A stretch of DNA of 64,000 bases. Origin: Suilimivivens sp964507235 (lineage in GTDB: Bacteria; Bacillota; Clostridia; Lachnospirales; Lachnospiraceae). Of the stretch, positions 17,243-25,151 are shown piece after piece (position 1 is the stretch's first letter; each line of letters starts with the position of its first letter). The notes under the pieces were generated by a model, which saw only the letters and a list, made by a program, of their open reading frames with translations, was not told the DNA's origin and searched no databases. A program made the position numbers and the translations under genes. Location of the stretch: NCBI GenBank assembly GCA_964507235.1, contig CAZDPE010000002.1, forward strand, positions 1 to 64,000. Direction: 5' to 3'.

Positions 17243-18130
17243 ATGGGAGAATATGTTTTAAGCTGTTGTTCAACGGCAGATTTATCAAAAGAGCGTTTTA
17301 AAGAAAGAAATATACAATATGCATGTTTTCATTTTGAACTGGGCGGAACCGAATATCTTGATGACCTCGGGGTATCAGTTCCTCCGGAAGAGTTGTACAG
17401 AAGGATGCTGGCAGGGGAGGATACCAAGACTTCGCAGATCAGTGTTGGAGAATATGAAGCTCTTTTTGAAAAAAATCTGAAAGAAGGTAAGGATGTATTG
17501 CATGTGACCCTTTCCTCAGGAATTTCGGGCACTTATAACTCGGCATGTGTAGCGCGGGATGAACTTTCAGAGCGTTATCCGGACAGGAAGATTTACGTGG
17601 TGGATTCTCTGGGTGCTTCAAGCGGATATGGCCTGATTATGGAAACGCTGGCGGATCTTCGCGATACCGGTATGGAAATTGATGAATTACATCAATGGGC
17701 AGAGGATAATAAGCTGAATCTGCATCACTGGTTTTTTTCTACGGACTTAACCTTTTATATTAAGGGAGGACGTATTTCAAAAACAGCCGGTTTTATCGGT
17801 TCCATTATGGGAATCTGCCCGTTGCTCAATGTGGATAATGAGGGAAGGCTGATTCCAAGAGAGAAGATTCGTACCAAAAAGAAGGTTATTAACAGGATTG
17901 TTGAGCAGATGGAATTAAATGCTCAGAATGGACTTGATTATTCAGGCAAATGCTTTTTGTGTCACTCCGTCTGCATGGAGGATGCTGAGGCAGTTGCAGC
18001 TCTTGTAGAAGAAAGGTTTCCCAAGCTGAATGGAAAGGTGGAAATATTCCCGATTGGAGCAACGATTGGAAGTCATACCGGTCCCGGCACTATTGCATTG
18101 TTTTTCTGGGGCGGAAAAAGAATAAATTAA
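17243..18130 (+). CDS. DegV family fatty-acid-binding protein
   Basis: 295-aa two-domain DegV protein. Family members bind a fatty acid in a cleft; in staphylococci related FakB proteins present it to a kinase. Fatty-acid contact motifs are visible: CSTADLS near the start, the KTSQISVGEYEALF segment, and VTLSSGISGTYNSA. The C-terminal part shows the KGGRISK helix cap and the GATIGSHTGPGT motif. ATG 17243 is chosen over 17207 because AAAGGA lies 6 bases upstream. Single-gene unit with its own terminator. Confidence 0.93.
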   Translation: MGEYVLSCCSTADLSKERFKERNIQYACFHFELGGTEYLDDLGVSVPPEELYRRMLAGEDTKTSQISVGEYEALFEKNLKEGKDVLHVTLSSGISGTYNSACVARDELSERYPDRKIYVVDSLGASSGYGLIMETLADLRDTGMEIDELHQWAEDNKLNLHHWFFSTDLTFYIKGGRISKTAGFIGSIMGICPLLNVDNEGRLIPREKIRTKKKVINRIVEQMELNAQNGLDYSGKCFLCHSVCMEDAEAVAALVEERFPKLNGKVEIFPIGATIGSHTGPGTIALFFWGGKRIN

Positions 18131-18143
18131 AGGATAATGGAAA

Positions 18144-18186
18144 AGGGGCCGCCGTGCTAAGTAATTAGTGCGCGGCTCCTTTTTTG
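18144..18186 (+). terminator. rho-independent terminator after degV-like gene
   Basis: AGGGGCCGC and GCGGCTCCT form a GC-rich stem around a 19-base loop, followed by six T. Confidence 0.9.
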
Positions 18187-18223
18187 CAGCTGTTCTTTAC
18201 GTTGGGAAATTTATGAGATATTC

Positions 18224-18252
18224 TTAAGAATTATATAAGATTACAATATAAT
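18224..18252 (+). promoter_or_regulatory. possible promoter before lipoprotein gene
   Basis: TTAAGA (18224-18229) and a perfect TATAAT (18247-18252) with 17-base spacing, about 80 bases before ATG 18333. The -35 match is weak. Confidence 0.4.
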
Positions 18253-18332
18253 CTGGAAAAAGAGGCGTGAAATGATAAAATAAAATTGTCTGTGAAAGAG
18301 GAGGAGAGGGTGAATTTGAAAGGAGAAAGCCT

Positions 18333-19253
18333 GTGAAGAAAAAAACTGTAGTTCTATCTTTAATGATTTTAATGGCATTGGGAATATACGCCTGCTCCGG
18401 TCAGGGAAACCATGATTCTGAAGAATTGCAGGATTTATCTTATGATGAGAGAGAAGATTATATAGCTGTTGTCTGGGATGAAAGAGTATATGTTCCGTTT
18501 TGTGCGGTTGATAACAGCCTGTGGGAGAAACAGATAGGCATTGTTAACGGGGATGAAAATGATAAGATTTATGAGGCAGCAGGGCTGCCGCCGGAAGAGT
18601 GGATTATTTCTTATTACGAGTCCGGTATGATGGATGGCTCTATGCTTATGAAAGAAGAGAAGGTTAAAGAAATTCCTAACGGTCTTAAGTCAGAGTATGC
18701 ATGGAATCAGGAAAACGCTGAAGCCGCAGAAGGCGGCGGGGAATTTATTACAGCGCCTTCTAAAGAAGAAGTGTTGTCTATGCGGGAAAGCGTTCTGGCA
18801 GGAATGTCTGATGAAGCGGTGGAAAGACTGAAAGAAAATATTAAGATTGCAAACCAGACCATGGAAAAAGCATATATGTATGATAATTTATTTAAAAGGC
18901 TGTCTGATGCTGATGATTTGTACTGGAATTATATAGACCAAAAAGGAGATATTCAGATTGGTGATTCTGTGACAGCATATAATCGTTTTGATGCAGATAA
19001 CTTTATTGTGCTTATGGAAGAAATGAAGAACAGTCTGGAAAATGAGCTGTTAAAAGCGGACTTTGACAGTTTAATTGATAATATGGCACAGGCAAAAGAA
19101 ACTCATGATGTGGAATATGTAAAAAAAATATACTATATTTTACATGATATGGATTATTTTCTGCTGCGGTATGGACCGGAGGACGTTGGAAAGTATACCA
19201 AAGACACTTCAACGATATCAACCTATTATGGTTCGCTGGAAGTATATAAATGA
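18333..19253 (+). CDS. putative lipoprotein of unknown function
   Basis: 306-aa protein with a short basic start, a hydrophobic core and a lipobox-like GIYACSG, so it is probably anchored to the outer face of the membrane. The first 100 residues include VYVPFCAVDNSLWEKQIGIV and a DEWIISYYESG-like stretch that I associate with small Clostridial lipoproteins. The second half is acidic and helical (AGMSDEAVERLKENI, LMEEMKNSLENELL). It may be a two-part protein. The ribosome site is AAAGGAGAA. Function not recognised. It precedes another lipoprotein by about 55 bases. Confidence 0.72.
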   Translation: MKKKTVVLSLMILMALGIYACSGQGNHDSEELQDLSYDEREDYIAVVWDERVYVPFCAVDNSLWEKQIGIVNGDENDKIYEAAGLPPEEWIISYYESGMMDGSMLMKEEKVKEIPNGLKSEYAWNQENAEAAEGGGEFITAPSKEEVLSMRESVLAGMSDEAVERLKENIKIANQTMEKAYMYDNLFKRLSDADDLYWNYIDQKGDIQIGDSVTAYNRFDADNFIVLMEEMKNSLENELLKADFDSLIDNMAQAKETHDVEYVKKIYYILHDMDYFLLRYGPEDVGKYTKDTSTISTYYGSLEVYK

Positions 19254-19309
19254 TTTATGCCTGATATTGAATGTGTGAAAAATAGCGTAATTATGAGGTA
19301 GGAAAAGAG

Positions 19310-19783
19310 ATTAAAAAATATTTAAAGGCAGTAGTAATAGGAACATTATTAGCACTGATGACCGGCTGCGGTGATGAAGCGGCAGCAGAAAATAAAGATA
19401 CGGAAGCGGAGGGTGACGAACCTTCTTATTACGGTACATGTACAGTGAAGGATTATCAGTCAGCATCAGTTTCTTCTCTTTCTACGGAGGAGACAGGAGA
19501 TTTCTTCAGCTATACTGTTACTTATCAGGCAGATACAGTTTTTCAAAACGGACAGAATATGAATATTGCCGGCCTCACATATGAAAGTGAAGAATATACA
19601 GAAGATTCCATTTTGCAGGAATATAAAGCAAATCTGGGAGAATGGTGGAACGAAAAGTCCAAAGTTACACGTATCTTTATTACTTCGGAGGATTATTTTT
19701 TCGGCAATCAGTTTTTTGTTGCTAGTGATGACGTTATATGGATATATTATGAAGGCGTATTTTTCCTTGCAAGAAAAGATTAA
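19310..19783 (+). CDS. small lipoprotein, apparently initiated at ATT
   Basis: Reading back from ATG 19358, the frame continues through KKYLKAVVIGTLLALMTGCG, a complete lipoprotein signal with lipobox LMTGC. ATG 19358 would start inside it and lose the signal. No ATG, GTG or TTG begins the signal: the codon at the expected place, 19310, is ATT, with AGGTAGG upstream. So either a rare ATT start is used or the start was lost by mutation. The mature part is about 140 aa, acidic at first, then beta-rich (FFSYTVTYQADTVF, YFFGNQFFV, VIWIYYEGVFFL). Function unknown. Ends 4 bases inside the convergent HD gene. Confidence 0.6.
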   Translation: MKKYLKAVVIGTLLALMTGCGDEAAAENKDTEAEGDEPSYYGTCTVKDYQSASVSSLSTEETGDFFSYTVTYQADTVFQNGQNMNIAGLTYESEEYTEDSILQEYKANLGEWWNEKSKVTRIFITSEDYFFGNQFFVASDDVIWIYYEGVFFLARKD

Positions 19784-20271
19784 ACGGCAAATATGGTTTT
19801 ACACAGGTTGATTCCTGTTTTTGTACGAAAAATATTTTTAAGAGCGGCTTCCACAGCCGCAGCGGAAAGACCGTCTTCAAACAGATTGACAAGAGCATCC
19901 GCTTCTAATAAAATCCGGTAATCAATTCCATCTACTTGATTATAGGTGTGGTGATGAGCGATTAAAAAGCATACTCTGTCAGTAACATCTTCATCAAAAT
20001 TCAGAGCAGTGAGCATCTCTCTTGCAGGGGCAGGACCTTCCTGTTCCTGCAGTTTGCCGCTGCAACTGCCGTATTTTTCCTCAGCGGGTTTTATGCCGAT
20101 ATCGTGGGTAAGTGCGGCTGCCTCTAAAATGAAAAGAGTTTTCTCATCCAGATTTTCACCTTCTCCAATTAATCTTGAAAAACTATGTACTTTTAAGAAG
20201 TGCTGGATTCGTTTCGGGTCGCCTTTATCAAAAGCTATCATACTTTGAGTTAAATCATAAATTTTAACCAT
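19780..20271 (-). CDS. HD-domain phosphohydrolase
   Basis: 163-aa HD-domain protein. Metal ligands are His near 29 (KVHSF), His56-Asp57 in LTHDIGI, the AHHHTY cluster, and Asp in LLEADALVN. This is the pattern of small YqeK/PgpH-like or uncharacterised HD hydrolases acting on phosphate esters. ATG 20271 is chosen because GGAGGAGA lies just upstream; the longer frame to 20334 has no ribosome site. It is convergent with the ATT-start lipoprotein (4-base overlap) and divergent from the galactanase. Confidence 0.85.
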   Translation of the reverse strand: MVKIYDLTQSMIAFDKGDPKRIQHFLKVHSFSRLIGEGENLDEKTLFILEAAALTHDIGIKPAEEKYGSCSGKLQEQEGPAPAREMLTALNFDEDVTDRVCFLIAHHHTYNQVDGIDYRILLEADALVNLFEDGLSAAAVEAALKNIFRTKTGINLCKTIFAV

Positions 20272-20480
20272 ATTCTCCTCCATTGTAACTTTCTTCACAG
20301 GGAAGATGCAGACTTCAATTCTGTTTTTGAGCATGCAGGTAATTTTTACTCAGTGTAGCATGTGGAATTAAAGAAGTCAAGATAACAAGCCGCGTACAGA
20401 AAGGATTCGGGGAGATAGTAAGATTCTGGGTTAGTAAAAATGGATAATTCGGGATGCTGAAAAATGGTAGTTTTCCATAA

Positions 20481-20510
20481 TTGACGCTGCGCTTTCCAAG
20501 CGGATATAAT
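20481..20510 (+). promoter_or_regulatory. sigma-A promoter of the GH53 galactanase gene
   Basis: TTGACG (20481-20486) and perfect TATAAT (20505-20510) with an 18-base spacer. The likely start near 20517 is 80 bases before ATG 20598. Confidence 0.75.
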
Positions 20511-20526
20511 ATAAATAGCGCAACCG

Positions 20527-20550
20527 ATTGCGCAACTGCAGTTGCGCAAT
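20527..20550 (+). promoter_or_regulatory. perfect 24-bp palindrome, probable operator
   Basis: Two TTGCGCAA octamers flank CTGCAG to give a 24-bp perfect palindrome centred at 20538/20539, about +10 to +34 from the predicted transcription start. A third half-like element (AGCGCAACC) lies just upstream at 20517-20525. No T run suited to a terminator follows. The position suits a repressor of the galactanase gene; the regulator is not encoded nearby. Confidence 0.6.
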
Positions 20551-20597
20551 TTTAAGTCAGGCGCATATGAAAATTCAGGAAAGGAATTCGGGTTTAT

Positions 20598-22667
20598 ATG
20601 AAAAGAAGTGTAAAAAGAGGAGTAGCTTTTATGATGCTTTTGTCACTTATATTGCTGTCAGCCTGCAGCAGTACGCAGAATGAAGCGGGCGTGAATGTGC
20701 AGAAGGATGAAGAAGAGAGTACGAATATGATAGAAGCGGCAGCAGCCATAAGTTTTGAAGGCAGCGGTGCCGCAGAATCTGAGCTTTATGTTGCGCCGGT
20801 TGAAGGGATGAGCGATGAATTTATTCGCGGTGTGGATGTGTCTTCCTACTTATCCGAGATTGAAAGCGGTGTGGTATACAAAGATTTTGAAGGAAATGAA
20901 TTGGATGAAGAAGGCTTTTTTACGCTGCTTGCGCAGTCTGGCGTAAACTGTATCAGAATTCGGGTGTGGAACGACCCCTGGGATAAAGAGGGAAACAGCT
21001 ATGGCGGCGGACATAATGACCTTGATACGGCAGTCACTCTGGGACAATGGGCTACGAAAGCGGGAATGCAGGTGCTGATTGATTTTCACTATTCTGATTT
21101 TTGGGCGGATCCTGCCAAGCAGAAAGCACCCAAGGAATGGGCACACTACTTTTTCGATGAAAAACAGCAGGCATTTTATGACTTTACCAGGGAAAGCATG
21201 GAAACATTGCTGGATGCCGGTGTCAATGTGACCATGGTGCAGATTGGAAATGAAATTAATAACGGTCTTGCAGGGGAAACAGACAGAAGCAAAATCAATA
21301 TACTGATTAATAAGGGCAGCAGTGCAGTAAGGGAAATATCGGAGGAAAGGAATAAAGAAATCAGGGTAGTGCTTCATTTTACCAATCCTGAGTCTTCCTC
21401 TTTTTCTGACTATGCGGAAAATTTAGAGGCTGAGAACGTGGATTATGATATTTTTGCGACATCTTATTATCCCTTCTGGCATGGAACAATGGAAAATCTG
21501 ACGGAGCAGCTTTCCCGGATTGCTGATACATATGAGAAACAGGTAATGGTAGCAGAAACCTCCTATATTTACACAAATGAAGACGGCGACGGACAGGGAA
21601 ACTCGGTTTCCACGGATACAGCGGGGATTGTCCTTAATTATGATATTTCCGTACAAGGGCAGGCTAATGAGGTAAGAAATGTAATAGAAGCTGTAAACAA
21701 GGTAGGAGAAGTGGGAATCGGCGTTTTTTACTGGGAGCCGGCATGGATTCCGGTACAGGTATATGATGCGGATGCTTCTGATGCATCAGCGGTGCTTACG
21801 GAGAATCAAAAGCTTTGGGAGCAGTATGGAAGCGGCTGGGCATCCAGTTATGCCGGAAGCTATGATGCGAATGACGCCGGAAAATATTATGGGGGTTCTT
21901 CCTGGGATAACCAGGCAATGTTTGATTTCGAGGGGAATCCGTTAGAATCCTTAAAAGTATTCAAATATGTTTTTGGCGGTACTGCGGCAGAAAAGGCGGT
22001 CGTGAGGGTGGATAATGTTGAAGTGGAATCGGGTATCGGGCAGGAAGCAGCGCTCCCTGAACAGATACCGGCTTTATTGAACAGCAACGAAACCAAGGAT
22101 ATTCCGGTTTCATGGAAACAGGAGCAGCTGGAAGCCGCGCAGGCGGAGGGCGCCGGAATTTATGAGATAGAAGGCATTGCCAAAGACGGAGAAACAGAAT
22201 ATCCGGTAGTCTGCATTCTGGATATTAAAAAAATAAATTATGTGAAAAATCCCGGTTTTGAAGAAGCTGATATGTCCATGTGGAGCATTAATGGAAAAGG
22301 CGTAGACAGGGAAATGGATAATAATAAAAAATCCGGTGATTACAGTTTGAAATTCTGGAGCGCTGACGCAGTGTCTTATACGGCAGAGCAGGAAATTCAG
22401 GGAATCCTCGCCGGCAGCTATGAACTGGGCGCGTTTCTTCAGGGAGGAGATGCCGGAAGCAATCCGGTGTTTGAATTATATATAACAGTAAATGGCGAGC
22501 TGCTGACGGCACAGACCGGGGTAACTTCCTGGCAGAATTGGGATAATCCGGTGATAACAGATATAACGATTCCTGAGGACGCACAGGTAACAGTAGGTGT
22601 TAAGGTGGAAGCGGCAGCAGGGGCCTGGGGCGCATGGGATGATTTTTATCTGTATAGTATGGAGTAA
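20598..22667 (+). CDS. arabinogalactan endo-beta-1,4-galactanase (GH53), lipoprotein
   Basis: Cuts beta-1,4-galactan, a plant cell wall side chain, at the cell surface. A signal peptide with lipobox LLSAC (Cys23) anchors it. The GH53 barrel spans roughly 75-420: RGVDVSSYLSEIESG, the acid/base glutamate Glu219 in QIGNEINNG, and nucleophile Glu320 in VAETSY. A bacterial Ig-like stretch (about 465-545) follows. The last about 135 residues (from YVKNPGFEE) are a beta-sandwich resembling the galactan-binding CBM61 modules of other GH53 enzymes. At 689 aa this is a multi-modular member. It stands alone behind its own promoter and operator-like palindrome, with a terminator after it. Confidence 0.93.
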   Translation: MKRSVKRGVAFMMLLSLILLSACSSTQNEAGVNVQKDEEESTNMIEAAAAISFEGSGAAESELYVAPVEGMSDEFIRGVDVSSYLSEIESGVVYKDFEGNELDEEGFFTLLAQSGVNCIRIRVWNDPWDKEGNSYGGGHNDLDTAVTLGQWATKAGMQVLIDFHYSDFWADPAKQKAPKEWAHYFFDEKQQAFYDFTRESMETLLDAGVNVTMVQIGNEINNGLAGETDRSKINILINKGSSAVREISEERNKEIRVVLHFTNPESSSFSDYAENLEAENVDYDIFATSYYPFWHGTMENLTEQLSRIADTYEKQVMVAETSYIYTNEDGDGQGNSVSTDTAGIVLNYDISVQGQANEVRNVIEAVNKVGEVGIGVFYWEPAWIPVQVYDADASDASAVLTENQKLWEQYGSGWASSYAGSYDANDAGKYYGGSSWDNQAMFDFEGNPLESLKVFKYVFGGTAAEKAVVRVDNVEVESGIGQEAALPEQIPALLNSNETKDIPVSWKQEQLEAAQAEGAGIYEIEGIAKDGETEYPVVCILDIKKINYVKNPGFEEADMSMWSINGKGVDREMDNNKKSGDYSLKFWSADAVSYTAEQEIQGILAGSYELGAFLQGGDAGSNPVFELYITVNGELLTAQTGVTSWQNWDNPVITDITIPEDAQVTVGVKVEAAAGAWGAWDDFYLYSME

Positions 22668-22694
22668 GATAAAAGCTTTACAAAAAGTGAATGA

Positions 22695-22731
22695 AAAACA
22701 GGGTTTGTGCGGATACAGACCTTGTTTTTTC
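22695..22731 (+). terminator. rho-independent terminator after galactanase gene
   Basis: An imperfect stem, AAACAGGGTTTGT with ACAGACCTTGTTT, is followed by a T-rich tail. Confidence 0.8.
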
Positions 22732-22814
22732 TTTAATTACTGCCGATATTATTAATACATGGAAAAGAATTGCAAAAGGATTTGCGGATAAACAGAAAAC
22801 AGGGAGGTTTAATT

Positions 22815-23675
22815 ATGCTGCCGATTATATCAGGAACGATTCATAGCGCCGGTAAGCTGCTGGAACTTGAAAGCAGGTGGCAGGAAAAAAGGAGCAGCGG
22901 AAAGATTTTTCAAAAAGAGCTGACTCCGGAAGAAAAACAGCTTAAGCAGTATCAGGAAGACCTGGCGCAGATGAGAGAAAGCAATCAGATAGCTGCTGTT
23001 GCCGCCAAGCTTAAAAGCGGACAGGGATTGAGCTATGAGGAGATTGAATATCTTCAGAAAAATAATCCGGAATTGTATCGTGAATATCAGGAAATTAAAA
23101 GTGAAAAGGAAGCTTACAAGCGGCAATTAAAAGAGTGTAAAACAAAAGAGGACGTGGAACGGCTTAAAATTAATAAAATGAATGGGTATGCAGCATCATT
23201 GAAGGCTGTGGTCAACAATCCTAATATTCCCAAAAGCGCGAAGAAGGCTTATGCAGAAAAGATGCTGATGAAAGCTTCAGCCGTGCAGGATGCCCATATG
23301 AATTTTGTGAAATCTGTGGAATATAAAAATCTTCCCACAGAGGAAGAGGCTGCAGAAGAAAAGCAGGAAAAGGCCGACAGGGCGGAAGCAATGGCAAAAG
23401 AACTGGGAGCCGAAGACAATTCAGAGAGTGAAACAAATGAAGTGTCAGACATATCCGGGGAAGAGGCCGTGAATGGAGAAAAAACCGAAGACGGAGAAAC
23501 AGCGGAAGAGAAAACGGAAACGCTGGATGTGCTTCAAAAAGAGTCTGAAAGTGTTTTTCAGACCGTAAAGAAAGAATTAAGAGAGTATCTTACAGTAAAC
23601 AGAGAAAGAGGATATGGGCTGGAATATATGACAGAGGACCTGGAAACGGCAGATACCCGTATACGAAAATCGTAA
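22815..23675 (+). CDS. hypothetical charged helical protein
   Basis: 286-aa soluble protein, not recognised. The first 55 residues include a hydrophobic-then-basic start (LPIISGTIHSAGKLLELE). A predominantly helical, Lys/Glu-rich body follows with likely coiled-coil stretches (residues about 45-110) and a highly acidic, Glu-rich low-complexity linker (about 180-240). A last helical segment carries KELREYLTVNRERGYG. There is no signal peptide or enzyme motif. ATG 22815 has GGGAGGT upstream, so the earlier in-frame ATG at 22770 is rejected. It has terminators on both sides and is a single-gene unit. Confidence 0.7.
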   Translation: MLPIISGTIHSAGKLLELESRWQEKRSSGKIFQKELTPEEKQLKQYQEDLAQMRESNQIAAVAAKLKSGQGLSYEEIEYLQKNNPELYREYQEIKSEKEAYKRQLKECKTKEDVERLKINKMNGYAASLKAVVNNPNIPKSAKKAYAEKMLMKASAVQDAHMNFVKSVEYKNLPTEEEAAEEKQEKADRAEAMAKELGAEDNSESETNEVSDISGEEAVNGEKTEDGETAEEKTETLDVLQKESESVFQTVKKELREYLTVNRERGYGLEYMTEDLETADTRIRKS

Positions 23676-23690
23676 TGCTGAATTGTGGTG

Positions 23691-23727
23691 ACAGTGCTTA
23701 TTTAGAAAAATAGGCACTGTTTTTTTC
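23691..23727 (+). terminator. rho-independent terminator
   Basis: ACAGTGC(T)TATTT and AAATAGGCACTGT form a long stem with a short A-rich loop, followed by seven T. Confidence 0.88.
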
Positions 23728-23980
23728 GGGATGAATAAGTGCCGGGAAAAAGCAGCGGATAAGCTTCAAAATGCGGACTGTTTTTATTTGTATTCCGAAT
23801 CGGGCGCCTGCTGCGGATTTGGTGATGAGCCTGGCAGGACGGCTCTTTATGAAAAGCTTTATGCCGCTTTCTATAAAGATAGAATGCCTGTGAAGGATAA
23901 AAGTGTACTGAGAGAACCGGAAAAAGAGATAGTTCTTAATATAAGGATGAATTATTATTTAACTGAGGTTTATGTAAATT

Positions 23981-24490
23981 GGTACATTTTTTCAACAGTT
24001 ATATAATACGGTTGACGCTGTTGTGGTTGGACAGTTTGTGGGAAAGGAAGCGCTTGCAGAGGTGGGCGGGGCTGTATCACAGAGTGAGAAAAGGCGTCCG
24101 GCAGTGTCTGCTGATTACTGCTGTATGTACGCTTTTTATTAATGTGATTATCATTCCTTTCGGGCAGATTTTATTCCGGTTGTTTACCAGGGATGCAGAG
24201 GTTATTGAAATTGGCGTCATGATGATGCGTTTTCTGGTGCCTGCTTTTATGACTTACATATGCATTGAAATATACTCAGGAGCCCTGTGGGGAATGGGGG
24301 ATTCCCTGATTTCCATGCTGATTACCTGCGAGGAATCTGCGGGCTGCGGGTGCTGTGGCTTTTGCTTGCAGTTCCTAAATGGAATAATATGAAAACGGTT
24401 ATGATGAGTTATCCGATTACATGAGTGATTACTTCGATTCTGTTCCTTGTCTATTATTCCTGGTATACGAAGAAGCATAAGATTATTTAG
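23981..24490 (+). pseudogene. MATE family efflux pump remnant
   Basis: Two pieces of a MATE multidrug/Na+ antiporter remain. The first encodes FFQQLYNTVDAVVVGQFVGKEALAEVGG, a classic N-terminal MATE motif, with an in-frame stop just before it. Near 24090 it jumps, with a frame change, to the C-terminal part: IPFGQILFRLFTRDAEVIEIG, LVPAFMTYICIEIYSGALWGMGDS. Another frame change near 24330 leads to VMMSYPIT, a TGA where TGG (Trp) is expected, and the end LVYYSWYTKKHK at 24490. About 250-300 residues between the pieces are missing. Clearly non-functional. Confidence 0.82.
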
Positions 24491-24588
24491 CGAAAGAAAA
24501 TAGGAAAGTGTTTGCAATATGAAGTTATTATGTTAAAATTATGAATGGTAATGATTTTATAAATATTCTTATAACGGAGGATAAAATT

Positions 24589-25146
24589 ATGGAGAATAAG
24601 AGTAAGTTTACAATTAAAAGCATTGTAGCCATTGGTATCGGTGCGGCATTGTTTTTTGTGTTAGGCCGTTTCGTAGCAATTCCCACGCCTGTACCCAATA
24701 CAACAGCTAATATTCAATATGGTGTGTTATCCGTATTTGGTATTATTTTTGGGCCTGTTGTAAGTATGCTGGCAGGTTTTATCGGACATACTTTAATTGA
24801 TTTATCATGGGGAAGCCCCTGGTGGAGCTGGATTATTGCATCTGCAGTTTATGGACTTCTGATTGGGCTGGCAAAGAAAGCGATTGACATTGAAAACGGG
24901 AAATTCGGCGTAAGGGAAATAATAATCTTTAATGTGGTTCAAATTATAGCTCACGGTATCTGCTGGGTTGGCATTGCAACAGCTTTGGATATCCTGATTT
25001 ACAGCGAAGCATTGTCAAAGCTGGTGGCACAGAGTTTAACCGCTTGGGGAATGAATGCACTTACCACAGCTATTGTAGGAACCTTATTATTGCTTGCTTA
25101 TGCTAAAACAAGAACAAAAGCAGGAAGCCTTCAAAAGGAAAATTAA
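24589..25146 (+). CDS. ECF transporter substrate-binding (S) component, UPF0397 family
   Basis: 185-aa membrane protein with about five to six hydrophobic segments. It carries the UPF0397 start (VAIGIGAALFFVLGRF), the IPTPVPNT segment, and GFIGHTLIDLSWGSPWWSW. S components bind a vitamin or other micronutrient and dock on the EcfT-ATPase module; the ligand of UPF0397 proteins is not known to me. ATG 24589 with GGAGG upstream replaces the ORF start at 24541. It precedes the fused ATPase by 5 bases and forms a three-gene operon. No riboswitch is evident in the 98-base leader. Confidence 0.9.
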   Translation: MENKSKFTIKSIVAIGIGAALFFVLGRFVAIPTPVPNTTANIQYGVLSVFGIIFGPVVSMLAGFIGHTLIDLSWGSPWWSWIIASAVYGLLIGLAKKAIDIENGKFGVREIIIFNVVQIIAHGICWVGIATALDILIYSEALSKLVAQSLTAWGMNALTTAIVGTLLLLAYAKTRTKAGSLQKEN

Positions 25147-25151
25147 TCAGG

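Noticed and set aside
23731..24006. 91-aa frame before the MATE remnant
   Set aside because: It begins directly after a terminator T run without a ribosome site, and no domain was recognised. Probably non-coding or a fragment.
24490..24588. Riboswitch before the ECF operon
   Set aside because: The leader is under 100 bases, AT-rich, and shows no recognisable conserved core such as TPP, FMN or preQ1 elements.
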